A stretch of 19,501 nucleotides of DNA from contig CAZNCQ010000129.1 in the NCBI GenBank assembly GCA_964571275.1, positions 1-19,501 on the forward strand, in the 5' to 3' direction. Every line of letters starts with the position of its first letter. Position 1 is the stretch's first letter. The notes below the pieces were generated by a model. The model ran no database searches, was not told where the DNA came from, and saw only the letters and a list, made by a program, of their open reading frames with translations. The DNA is from DASRQZ01 sp964571275. Lineage in GTDB: Bacteria; Myxococcota_A; Polyangia; Fen-1088. The position numbers and the translations under genes were made by a program. This document shows positions 1 to 7,600 of this stretch, piece after piece.

Positions 1-472
1 GCGTCTTGCCGTGGAAGCCGCCCCAGAAGCTGACCATCTCGTACTTGCCGGTGTGGCACTTCGCCAGCCGCAGCGCGCTCTCGACCGCCTCGGCGCCGCC
101 CGAGTACAGCTGCAGCCGGTGCACGCCGGGCGCCGGCGGGTGCGCCGCCACCCGTTCGCCAAGCTCCACGCGCGCGCGCGACGTGAGGGATCCGACCGAC
201 ACCTTCTCGACCTGGTCCTGCACCGCCTTGACGTACGCCGGGTGCGAGTGCCCGAGCGCGTTGACGTTGATGCCGCCGATGAAGTCGAGGAAGGTGTTGC
301 CGTCGACGTCGGTGACCGCGCTGCCCTTCGCCTCGTCGACGACGATGCCGGCCATCACCGCATAGCTCTGCAGGCCGGGCGCGGCATGGGCGTCTTCACG
401 CGCGCGGAGCGCCGCGCTCTGCGGGCCGGGCACCGCCGTCCGCAGCTTCGCTCTCTGGTTCTTCGGCTGCAC
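1..472 (-). CDS. Class III PLP-dependent aminotransferase (C-terminus beyond the window)
   Basis: Only the first roughly 157 residues are present; the gene runs off the left edge. The visible part matches the N-terminal half of ornithine/4-aminobutyrate-type fold-I aminotransferases: a strand ending in VDGNTFLDFIGGINV, then ALGHSHPAYVKAV, the PLP-phosphate segment SGGAEAVESALRLA (SGTEAVE in most relatives), and FWGGFHGKT, which carries the aromatic that stacks on PLP. The catalytic lysine lies outside the window. The chosen start is a GTG five bases after the stop of the phosphatidyltransferase gene; an in-frame ATG at 355 would remove conserved sequence. It is third in a tight minus-strand operon with a dehydrogenase and a CDP-alcohol phosphatidyltransferase, so its substrate may be a keto-polyol or a lipid head-group precursor rather than an amino-acid pathway intermediate. 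That role is inference. Confidence 0.85.
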   Translation of the reverse strand, partial: MQPKNQRAKLRTAVPGPQSAALRAREDAHAAPGLQSYAVMAGIVVDEAKGSAVTDVDGNTFLDFIGGINVNALGHSHPAYVKAVQDQVEKVSVGSLTSRARVELGERVAAHPPAPGVHRLQLYSGGAEAVESALRLAKCHTGKYEMVSFWGGFHGKT

Positions 473-477
473 GCTGT

Positions 478-1317
478 TCAGCCGCCGCCGGGAATGGGAG
501 TCTCGCGTTTGGTGACGATACCGTCGGTCTCCTCGGCGTCGGCCGCGCGCGGGGGCGGCTGCCGCGCACGCAAGAGATGGATGATCGCCGCGAGCCGCTG
601 CACCGCCGAGACGTTGGCGACGCCGGCGACAATCGCGATCGACAGGATCATCGGCGCCTCGCGCAGCGACAGCGTCGGCGTGTCCGCGAAGATCACCTTG
701 GTGATCGACGTCAGCCCGGCCGCGGCGATGAGGTAGACCGCGCGCTCGCTGCGGCGCATGGCGCCGCGCGGAGGCGGCACGCGGACCGCCTCGGCCTTCG
801 CGGTGCTGTAGCTGATCATGAACGCGCCCACCGTCGCCGCGAGCGCCAGCAACAGCACGCTCCAGGTGTCGCGGTAGTAGAAGATCAGACCACCCATCAG
901 GAAGAACTCGCCATAGCGATCGACGGCGGCGTCGACGACCTCGCCCGCGTCCGACGAGACGCCGGTGCGGCGCGCGATCACGCCGTCGACGATGTCCGAC
1001 AGCGTGGCGATGGTGCCCAGCATGGACGCGAGCCCGAACCACCCGAACGCGATCGCGACGCCCGCGCCCAGCGCCGGAATCATCGAGAAGCCGGTCACCA
1101 TGTTGGGCGTGACCCGCAACGAGATCAGAAGATTGATCAGCGGGTCGAGCAGCCAGTACGCGTATTCCATCGCGCGCTTGTCGAGGAAGACGCTGCCGCC
1201 GTCGGCGTCGGTGCGAGCGGAGCGCGCGCGGCCGCGCAGCAGCGCGCGCACGACGTAGGCGACGATCGTCACCAGGGCGATCCCCCACATCACGAGACCG
1301 AAGTAGATGTCCCGCAT
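478..1317 (-). CDS. CDP-alcohol phosphatidyltransferase family membrane protein
   Basis: A 279-residue integral membrane enzyme. It carries the complete family signature D-x2-D-G-x2-A-R-x8-G-x3-D-x3-D, at D108, D111, G112, A115, R116, G125, D129 and D133. In this family these residues bind metal and CDP and transfer a phosphatidyl (or similar) group from a CDP-activated lipid to an alcohol. One N-terminal transmembrane helix (about residues 5-25) comes before the catalytic domain, and several hydrophobic helices follow the motif. The ATG at 1317 is two bases after the stop of the dehydrogenase gene, and the reading frame can be extended upstream only through that gene, so the long alternative start is rejected. 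The acceptor alcohol (inositol phosphate, glycerol phosphate or other) cannot be told from sequence. Its partners suggest an oxidised or aminated polyol. Confidence 0.9.
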   Translation of the reverse strand: MRDIYFGLVMWGIALVTIVAYVVRALLRGRARSARTDADGGSVFLDKRAMEYAYWLLDPLINLLISLRVTPNMVTGFSMIPALGAGVAIAFGWFGLASMLGTIATLSDIVDGVIARRTGVSSDAGEVVDAAVDRYGEFFLMGGLIFYYRDTWSVLLLALAATVGAFMISYSTAKAEAVRVPPPRGAMRRSERAVYLIAAAGLTSITKVIFADTPTLSLREAPMILSIAIVAGVANVSAVQRLAAIIHLLRARQPPPRAADAEETDGIVTKRETPIPGGG

Positions 1318-1319
1318 GA

Positions 1320-2465
1320 TCACGGACCGACGGTTCGCCGCTCGATCATGTCGCTGAGATCGTGGCCGGCGATCGAGCTCGGACCGCCGAGCGGCAGCTC
1401 GCGGCACCCCTCGCGCGCCGACGCATAGGCGGTGGCGATGAGCTGCACGCACAGGAACGCCTCGCGCGCCTCCTTGCCCACGAAGTCGCCGCGGTCGATC
1501 GCGCCCTTGAAGTCGTCGAACAGCGAGTTGAACCAGGTGACGTGGCTCGAGTCCATCCAGTCGGACGAGATCTCCTTGCGGTCGAAGGACCACTTCGCGC
1601 CAGCGCTCTCGGCGTCACCTCGCTTGCCGTCCACCGACGGCAGCAAGGACGCGATCTCGATGGCGTCGTCCTCGACGCGGATCGCGCCGCGGTCGCCATG
1701 GATCGTGTAGATCACCTTGCGCACGCCCGCGGTCCAGCTGAGGTGCGCCGACGCGACGCCGGTCGGGAACTTGAGGCTACAGCTGAAGTCGTCCTCGGTG
1801 TCGAACGGCGCCATCGCCGTGGCGCGCGCCGAGATCGACGTGGGGTAGCTCTTGAGCCACTCGAAGGCGAGGTAGAAGGTGTGGCTGCCGTGATCCATCG
1901 CGATCCCGCCGCCCGAGAACTTGCGCTCCCGGCGCCAGTTGGGCCGCCATTCGCTGACGCCCCTCGCGTGGGTGTTGCGGAATGTCTGCAGGGTCACCAA
2001 GTGAACCTTGCCGATCTTGCCCGCGTCGATCGCGCTCCGCACGGTCTTGATCACCGGCGCGTGCTTGTAATTGTGGCACGGGTAGATGACCCGGCCGGCC
2101 TCGGCGGCGTGCCGGAGCATCGACCGCGCCTCGTCGATCGATGTCGCCAGCGGCTTTTCGCACAGCACGTGCAGCCCATGATCGAGGGCCGCGTGCGCCA
2201 CCGGGGCATGATCGGCGGGAGGCACGGCGATGTCGACGAAGTCGAGCTTGCCTTGCTCAGCCGCGAGCAGCGCGGCGTGATCCTCGTAGATCCGAACGCC
2301 GGGAAGATGGGCCCGCGCCACGGCTCGGCGTTTCTCGGAGATGTCCGCGAGTGCGACGATCTCCACGTCGCGTCCGTCCCTCGCCCTCTGGGCATAGCCC
2401 GCGGCGTGCCCCTTCTCCATGATGAAGCCGTAACCGATGATGGCGCCTCGGAGGGGTGGTTTCAT
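1320..2465 (-). CDS. Gfo/Idh/MocA family NAD(P)-dependent oxidoreductase
   Basis: A 381-residue protein with an N-terminal Rossmann domain containing GYGFIMEKGH (residues 11-20), a variant nucleotide-binding loop seen in one branch of the family. The family hallmark follows as CEKPLA, with Lys104 as the conserved catalytic or cofactor lysine. The C-terminal alpha/beta domain has GGGIAMDHGSHTF near residue 190, at the site where the catalytic Asp/His usually sit. Family members oxidise or reduce sugars, inositols and related polyols. The ATG at 2465 was chosen because the only in-frame upstream start, TTG at 2540, lies between plausible -35 and -10 boxes in AT-rich sequence. It leads an operon with a CDP-alcohol phosphatidyltransferase and an aminotransferase. 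The substrate is unknown. Confidence 0.88.
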   Translation of the reverse strand: MKPPLRGAIIGYGFIMEKGHAAGYAQRARDGRDVEIVALADISEKRRAVARAHLPGVRIYEDHAALLAAEQGKLDFVDIAVPPADHAPVAHAALDHGLHVLCEKPLATSIDEARSMLRHAAEAGRVIYPCHNYKHAPVIKTVRSAIDAGKIGKVHLVTLQTFRNTHARGVSEWRPNWRRERKFSGGGIAMDHGSHTFYLAFEWLKSYPTSISARATAMAPFDTEDDFSCSLKFPTGVASAHLSWTAGVRKVIYTIHGDRGAIRVEDDAIEIASLLPSVDGKRGDAESAGAKWSFDRKEISSDWMDSSHVTWFNSLFDDFKGAIDRGDFVGKEAREAFLCVQLIATAYASAREGCRELPLGGPSSIAGHDLSDMIERRTVGP

Positions 2466-2523
2466 TTCAACTTTTGTCGAGTTTGTGACCGGAATGCCAT
2501 TGAGTGTCGATACCGTGTCGCCA

Positions 2524-2553
2524 TTTAAATCCCGTTTCAAGTGGCTAGGTCAA
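2524..2553 (-). promoter_or_regulatory. Candidate sigma-70 promoter of the dehydrogenase operon
   Basis: On the minus strand TTGACC (2553-2548) and TTTAAA (2529-2524) are 18 bases apart, in the most AT-rich stretch nearby. This places transcription start near 2517 and gives a leader of about 50 bases before the ATG at 2465. No clear Shine-Dalgarno sequence precedes that ATG. The 267-base gap to glyA (2466-2732) holds this promoter and the divergent glyA promoter; I see nothing else in it. Confidence 0.5.
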
Positions 2554-2695
2554 GCAACCTGCGCGACGACGTCGTCTCCCGGGGTCCTTGGAGCGGCGCC
2601 GCGCCCGACGATCCGAACGGGGCCGCGGCGGAAAACGTAGTCACGGCGATACGTTTGCCAAGTACTCCCGACCCCTCCCGGGCGCTGCTTCGGCG

Positions 2696-2724
2696 TTGAC
2701 TCACGCGGAGCATGAGACTAGCTT
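2696..2724 (+). promoter_or_regulatory. Candidate sigma-70 promoter of glyA, predicting an almost leaderless mRNA
   Basis: TTGACT (2696-2701), a 17-base spacer and TAGCTT (2719-2724) lie directly upstream of glyA. The -10 box ends eight bases before the ATG at 2733, so transcription would begin at or within a few bases of the start codon. No Shine-Dalgarno sequence fits in that space. Confidence 0.55.
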
Positions 2725-2732
2725 GCGCACCC

Positions 2733-3980
2733 ATGATTGGCGATGCGCTGAAAGCCGGCGACCCGGAAACCTACGAGCTCTGTCGCGCCGAGGCGCGGCG
2801 CCAGGCCGAGAGCATCCGTCTCATTCCGTCGGAAAACTACGTTTCCAAGGCCGTTCTCGAGGCCTCGGCGTCGGTCTTCACCAACAAGTACAGCGAAGGC
2901 TACCCGGGCAAACGCTACTACGAGGGACAGCAGGTCGTCGACCCGCTCGAGCAGCTCACGATCAACCGCGCCAAGGCGCTGTTCGGCTCCGAGCACGCCA
3001 ACGTCCAGCCCTACTCGGGGTCGCCGGCCAACCTGGCCGTCTACCTCGCGTTCCTCAAGCCGGGCGACAAGGTCATGGGGCTCGCCCTTCCCATGGGGGG
3101 CCACCTGACCCACGGCTGGAACGTGTCGATCACCGGCCGTTACTTCGCGTCGGTGGGCTACGGCGTCCGCAAGGACACCGGCCGCATCGACTATGACGAG
3201 GTCCGCGATCTGGCCAAGAGGGAGAAGCCGCAGCTGCTCTGGGCCGGTGGCACCGCCTATTCGCGCATCTGGGATTTTCCCACCATGGCGTCGATCGCCA
3301 AGGACGTCGGCGCGCGCTTCGCGGCCGATATCGCGCATATCGCCGGGCTGATCGTCGGCGGCGCGCACCCATCGCCGGTGCCGAACGCCGACGTCGTCAC
3401 CACGACGACCCACAAGACGCTGCGCGGCCCGCGCGGCGGCATGATCCTGTCGCGCGCCGAGTTCGCGCAGGTCATCGACCGCGCCGTGTTCCCCGGGCTG
3501 CAAGGCGGCCCGCACGTGCACAACACGGCGGCGCTGGCGGTTGCGCTGCACGAAGCGGCGCACCCGTCGTTCCGCGAGTACGCCCACAGCGTGGTCGCCA
3601 ACGCCAAGGTGATCGCCGAGGAGCTGGTGGCGCGCGGCTACCAGGTGGTGTCCGGAGGGACCGACAACCATCTGATCCTGGTCGATCTCACCAACAAGAA
3701 CGTCCCGGGCAAGGTCGCGGCGCGCGCGCTCGACAAGGCCGGCATCGAGCTGAACTACAACTCGGTTCCCTACGACACGCGCAAGCCGTTCGATCCCTCG
3801 GGGATCCGCCTCGGTTCTCCCTCGGTCACCAGCCGCGGGATGGGTGAACCGGAGATGCGCCAGATCGCGGCCTGGATGGACCGGGTCATCGCCAACCCCA
3901 GCGACGAGAACGCCGCCCAGGTGCGGGGCGAGGTCCTGGAGCTGACCCGGAAGTTCCCGGCGCCGGGCATCTCAGCCTGA
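2733..3980 (+). CDS. glyA: Serine hydroxymethyltransferase
   Basis: A 415-residue cytoplasmic PLP enzyme that interconverts serine and glycine with transfer of a one-carbon unit to tetrahydrofolate. Conserved segments seen include LIPSENYVS, NKYSEGYPGKRYYEG, VQPYSGSPANLAVY, GGHLTHG, DIAHIAGL and the PLP-lysine block TTTTHKTLRGPRGG, with Lys228 as the Schiff-base residue (229 in the E. coli enzyme). SGGTDNHL and the C-terminal GIRLGSPSVTSRG are also intact. The ATG at 2733 is preferred over an in-frame ATG at 2712 because the latter lies within the predicted promoter spacer and adds no family sequence. A 29-base gap to the next plus-strand gene suggests co-transcription. Its one-carbon product links to folC and purN in this window. 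Confidence 0.98.
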   Translation: MIGDALKAGDPETYELCRAEARRQAESIRLIPSENYVSKAVLEASASVFTNKYSEGYPGKRYYEGQQVVDPLEQLTINRAKALFGSEHANVQPYSGSPANLAVYLAFLKPGDKVMGLALPMGGHLTHGWNVSITGRYFASVGYGVRKDTGRIDYDEVRDLAKREKPQLLWAGGTAYSRIWDFPTMASIAKDVGARFAADIAHIAGLIVGGAHPSPVPNADVVTTTTHKTLRGPRGGMILSRAEFAQVIDRAVFPGLQGGPHVHNTAALAVALHEAAHPSFREYAHSVVANAKVIAEELVARGYQVVSGGTDNHLILVDLTNKNVPGKVAARALDKAGIELNYNSVPYDTRKPFDPSGIRLGSPSVTSRGMGEPEMRQIAAWMDRVIANPSDENAAQVRGEVLELTRKFPAPGISA

Positions 3981-4009
3981 GCCCGCCCGGTCGAAGCGCC
4001 CGAGGAATC

Positions 4010-4570
4010 ATGCTGTCTCAAAGCCTTCAGATTCGGATGGCGGCCGGAACGCTGGCCGCCGCCATCGGCCTCTGCGCCCTCGCCGCTCCCGCGCGCGGCG
4101 AGGTCATCGAGCTCATCGACAAGACCAAGATGTCCGGGAAGATCATCCATTACTACGACGGGGTCTACTCGATCGAGACCAACAACCAGACCATCAAGCT
4201 GCCCCGCGAGAAGATCCGCTCGATCACGTTCCAGACGCCCCCGGCGCGGCCGGAGTTCGCGACGCCCGAGAAGACGTTCGACCGCTGGCGCAAGGCCATG
4301 ACCGACGGCTCCGCCGATCGGCTGGTCGAGTGCTATGCGCTGATGTACCAGGGCGTGCTCGCGACGCAGATGGGCCTCGGGAAAGAGGCCGACGGCTTCA
4401 AGAAGATGCAGAAGGAGATCGAGGGGACGAAGTTCGAGATCAAGGGCACCTCGACCAAGGGCGAGACCGCGATGCTCAAGGTGCAGCGCCAGAAGGGCGA
4501 CGAGACCGAGACCGGCGAGATCGCCTTCGTGAAGGAGAACGGCGAGTGGAAGATGCTCCCGCCGCAATGA
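4010..4570 (+). CDS. Exported protein, SH3/LSm-like N-domain plus possible NTF2-like C-domain
   Basis: A 186-residue protein of unknown function. Residues 1-30 look like a cleavable signal peptide, with a hydrophobic Ala/Leu core ending in APARG, so a periplasmic location is likely. Residues 31-76 form a short beta-rich module (EVIELIDKTKMSGKI, then IKLPREKIRSITF) that reads like a small SH3/LSm-type barrel. About residue 82 onward, beginning TPEKTFDRWRKAMTDGSADRLVECYA, resembles the helix-then-sheet start of NTF2/DUF4878-like domains and ends with GEWKMLPP, a common closing strand of that fold. Both domain calls are by eye. A GAGGA Shine-Dalgarno at 4002-4006 supports the start; an ATG at 4037 is a weaker alternative. 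It follows glyA by 29 bases. Confidence 0.8.
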   Translation: MLSQSLQIRMAAGTLAAAIGLCALAAPARGEVIELIDKTKMSGKIIHYYDGVYSIETNNQTIKLPREKIRSITFQTPPARPEFATPEKTFDRWRKAMTDGSADRLVECYALMYQGVLATQMGLGKEADGFKKMQKEIEGTKFEIKGTSTKGETAMLKVQRQKGDETETGEIAFVKENGEWKMLPPQ

Positions 4571-4582
4571 GGTGGTGGACTT

Positions 4583-4614
4583 CGCGAGCCCGATGCCGTT
4601 CGCTCGCGGCTCGC
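4583..4614 (+). terminator. Weak GC-rich hairpin(s) between the exported protein and the giant repeat gene
   Basis: GCGAGCC (4584-4590) can pair with GGCTCGC (4608-4614). Alternatively, overlapping CGCGAGC (4583-4589) can pair with GCTCGCG (4602-4608). The two foldings exclude each other and no T-run follows. This could be a factor-dependent terminator, an attenuating structure or chance in GC-rich DNA. Confidence 0.25.
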
Positions 4615-4679
4615 TTGGATGCCGGCCGACGATCCGATCCGCTCATCGGCCGATTTCCGGTTGATCGAACAGCGTTGAG

Positions 4680-7600
4680 ATGCGCCGGCTAGCCGCGGGC
4701 CTGGGCGCGGCGGTCCTGATCGCGTGGGTTTCCGCGGGCAGCGCGCGCGCGGCGACCCGCAACTCGCTGGACCCGTTTCGCCCCGATCGGTCGACGACCG
4801 GAGCGAGCGGCGATGGTCGTCCGCTGCTGTCGCCGTTTCGCGTCGCGGACGCGCAACCGGCCGCGCCCGCCGCGGCGCCGAGCTCGACCCCGGCTGCCGC
4901 GACCCCGGCTGCGGCGCCTGCGCCCGCGGGCCCCAAGGCCTGCCAGAGCGACGACGACTGCCCGGGCGAGAACTTCTGCGCCGAGCACGGCGTGTGCGAG
5001 GCGATTGCTACCCGCACGAACGTCCTCTATCTCTACTATCACGAGGGCTCGTTCCAGGAGGTCCTCGGGCTCTACTGGTCGAAGAAGGGCCCGTCTGGCT
5101 ACAAGGTCGTCGTGCCGATCTACTGGCACTACTGGTCTCCCAAGACCCGTACGCGCGTGGTGGCGCCGTTCTTCTGGCGCTACGACAACTACGGCACCGG
5201 CTATCGCGCGACGGTCATCGTCCCCGGCCTGCCGATCTCGTGGAGCTCGCAGCCCGACGCCAGCTCGTTCGGCGTCTGGCCGATCTTCTACCGCTCGACC
5301 AAGTTCGGCTGGGCGGCCCCGATCTTCGGGTCGTTCGAGATCGACGACCCCGAGCACAAGAGCTCGTTCGGCGCGCTGGCGTTTCTCTACTGGTGGAAGC
5401 GATCGCCGACGCGCGACCGCGACTTCGCGTTCCCCCTGCTCTTCTCGACGCGGTCGCCGCAGAGCGCGTTCACCTACGCCGTCCCCCTGACGTTCTACTG
5501 GCGCGACAAGGACGACAAGAATCTCCTGGTTCTGCCGTTGCTCTACGCCAACCAGACCAAGAAGGGCGGCGCGCTCTACTCGCTCATCGGCTACCACACG
5601 CGCGACGGCGACCAGAGCGACGGCTCGCTCTTCTGGCTCTACTGGTTCGGATCCAACCGCGGCGACCACAGCGGCTACAACGTCTTTTTCCCGGTGGTGT
5701 GGAGCTTTCACTCGGCCAACGACAACACCACCGTGGCCGGTCCGCTGATTCACGTGCGGCGCAAGACCTGGTACTTCAACACCGCGATCCCGCTGTGGTG
5801 GAGCGGCGGCGACACGGCCAAGGGCGAAGCCTTCCGCACGCTGCTGCCGTTCTTCTACTGGGAGCGCGCCGAGCACGGCAAGCGGTCGATGTGGGTCACG
5901 CCGCTCGGTGGTTACAGCCGCGACGACGTGCAGGGCTCGCGCACGCTGCTGCTGCTGCCGCTGATCTTCACGCGGCACGATCGCACGAGCGCGCTGCACG
6001 TCATCACGCCTGCGTTCATCCGCTACCGCAGCGACGACGCCGGAGCGGCGACGAACCTGATCGCGCTGCTGCTCTTCACGCGCAAGGACCCGACCGGTTC
6101 GACGACGACCCTCTTCCCGATCTTCTGGCGGTTCCGCGACGCTGGCACCGGGACGACGGCAACGGCGCTGCTGCCGTTCTTCGGACACCGGTCAGGCCCG
6201 GCAGAGACCGGCACGTTCGCGGGGCTCGGCCTGTGGTTCTACCATCGGACGTTCACCGGCCAGGCCGGCGGCGAGCCGGGATGGAGCACGGGCGTCTTCC
6301 CCGTGGCGTTCTTCGGCCGCCGCGGCGAGCGCGAGCACGGCGTGATCCTCCCGCTCTTCTGGCACGTCGCCGGTCCCCAGGGGACGACCACCGTCCTGTT
6401 TCCGTTCTTCTTCCGCCACCGTGACAAGCACGCGACGTCGACCGGCACCTTGCCGTTCGTGTTCTTCGGACACAACGACCGCGGCCAGCGCTACTTCGTC
6501 CAGTTCCCCTTCTTCTGGCACTTCGCCGACGATCGCGAGGGCTGGTCGACCACGGTCACGCCGCTCGGCTACCACCACTCGACGCGGGACAGCTGGAGCG
6601 GCGGGTTGCCGCCGCTGGTCTTCATCGGCGGCGGCCCAGGCAAATCGCAGGTCGCGATCGTGCCGCTGTTCTGGCGCTTCACCAACGACGCCGAGCACAA
6701 GGCCACGACCGTGGTGCTCAACTACTTCCACCGCAGCCACGGCGACGAGACCACCGACTGCTTCTTCCCGCTCTTCTACTACCGGCGCGGAGCGCGTCCG
6801 GGCGGCGGCGACGAGACCAGCTTCATGCTCTTCCCGATCGTGCACTACCGGCGCGACGCCGAGTCGAGCCTGGTCGCGACGCTGCTGGGAGCGTCCTGGA
6901 GAAAGGGTGACCGCGCCTTCGGCTTCGTCGGACCCTACCTCTGGTACCGCGGCGAAGTCTTCGACGCCAAGGGCGTGCCGTTCATCTACGCCGACATCAC
7001 CAATCACGCGACCCACGAGCGCACGCGGCAGTACGGTCCCTGGTTCGAGCTCGACGCGCCGGGCAGCCACAGCGGCATACTCTTCCCCTTCTATGGCCGC
7101 TACGACGACGCGCATGAGCACGACACCTACGTGTTCCCGACGTTCTTCCGCCTGCGCAAGGACGACGGCTCGGCGATCGACACGTTCTTCCCCTTCTACT
7201 GGCATTCGCACTCGCGCACCGGGTCGACCACCGTCGTCACGCTCTGGTACCGGCACCGCGAGGAGCACGGCGTGCACGACACGGGCGTCGCGCCAGTCTA
7301 CTTCTATGCCAAGAACGACCAGCGCAGCGTGCTGGCGATTCCGCCGCTGCTGCTCTACCGGCGCCACGACTTCACCAACGACTCGGTGCGGATGCTCGCG
7401 GCGCTCATCGTCTATCACACCAGCGATCCGAGCTCGGATTCGACGGTGGTGTTCCCGCTCTGGTGGTCGGCGCACGATCGCCAGCGCAGCCACCGCGTGC
7501 TGTTCCCGGTCTACTGGCACTTCGACGACCAGGAGGCGCACACCACGCTCAACTTCGTGGGGCCGGTCTTCTGGGCGTCGAACGGAACGTCGCGCACGCG

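Noticed and set aside
2466..2540. A 25-residue N-terminal extension of the Gfo/Idh enzyme from a TTG codon
   Set aside because: The TTG lies between the -35 and -10 boxes, upstream of the predicted transcription start, and the extension is not family sequence.
4583..4614. A riboswitch or attenuator before the giant repeat gene
   Set aside because: Only short competing GC-rich stems are present, without conserved aptamer sequence or a T-run; kept only as a weak hairpin.
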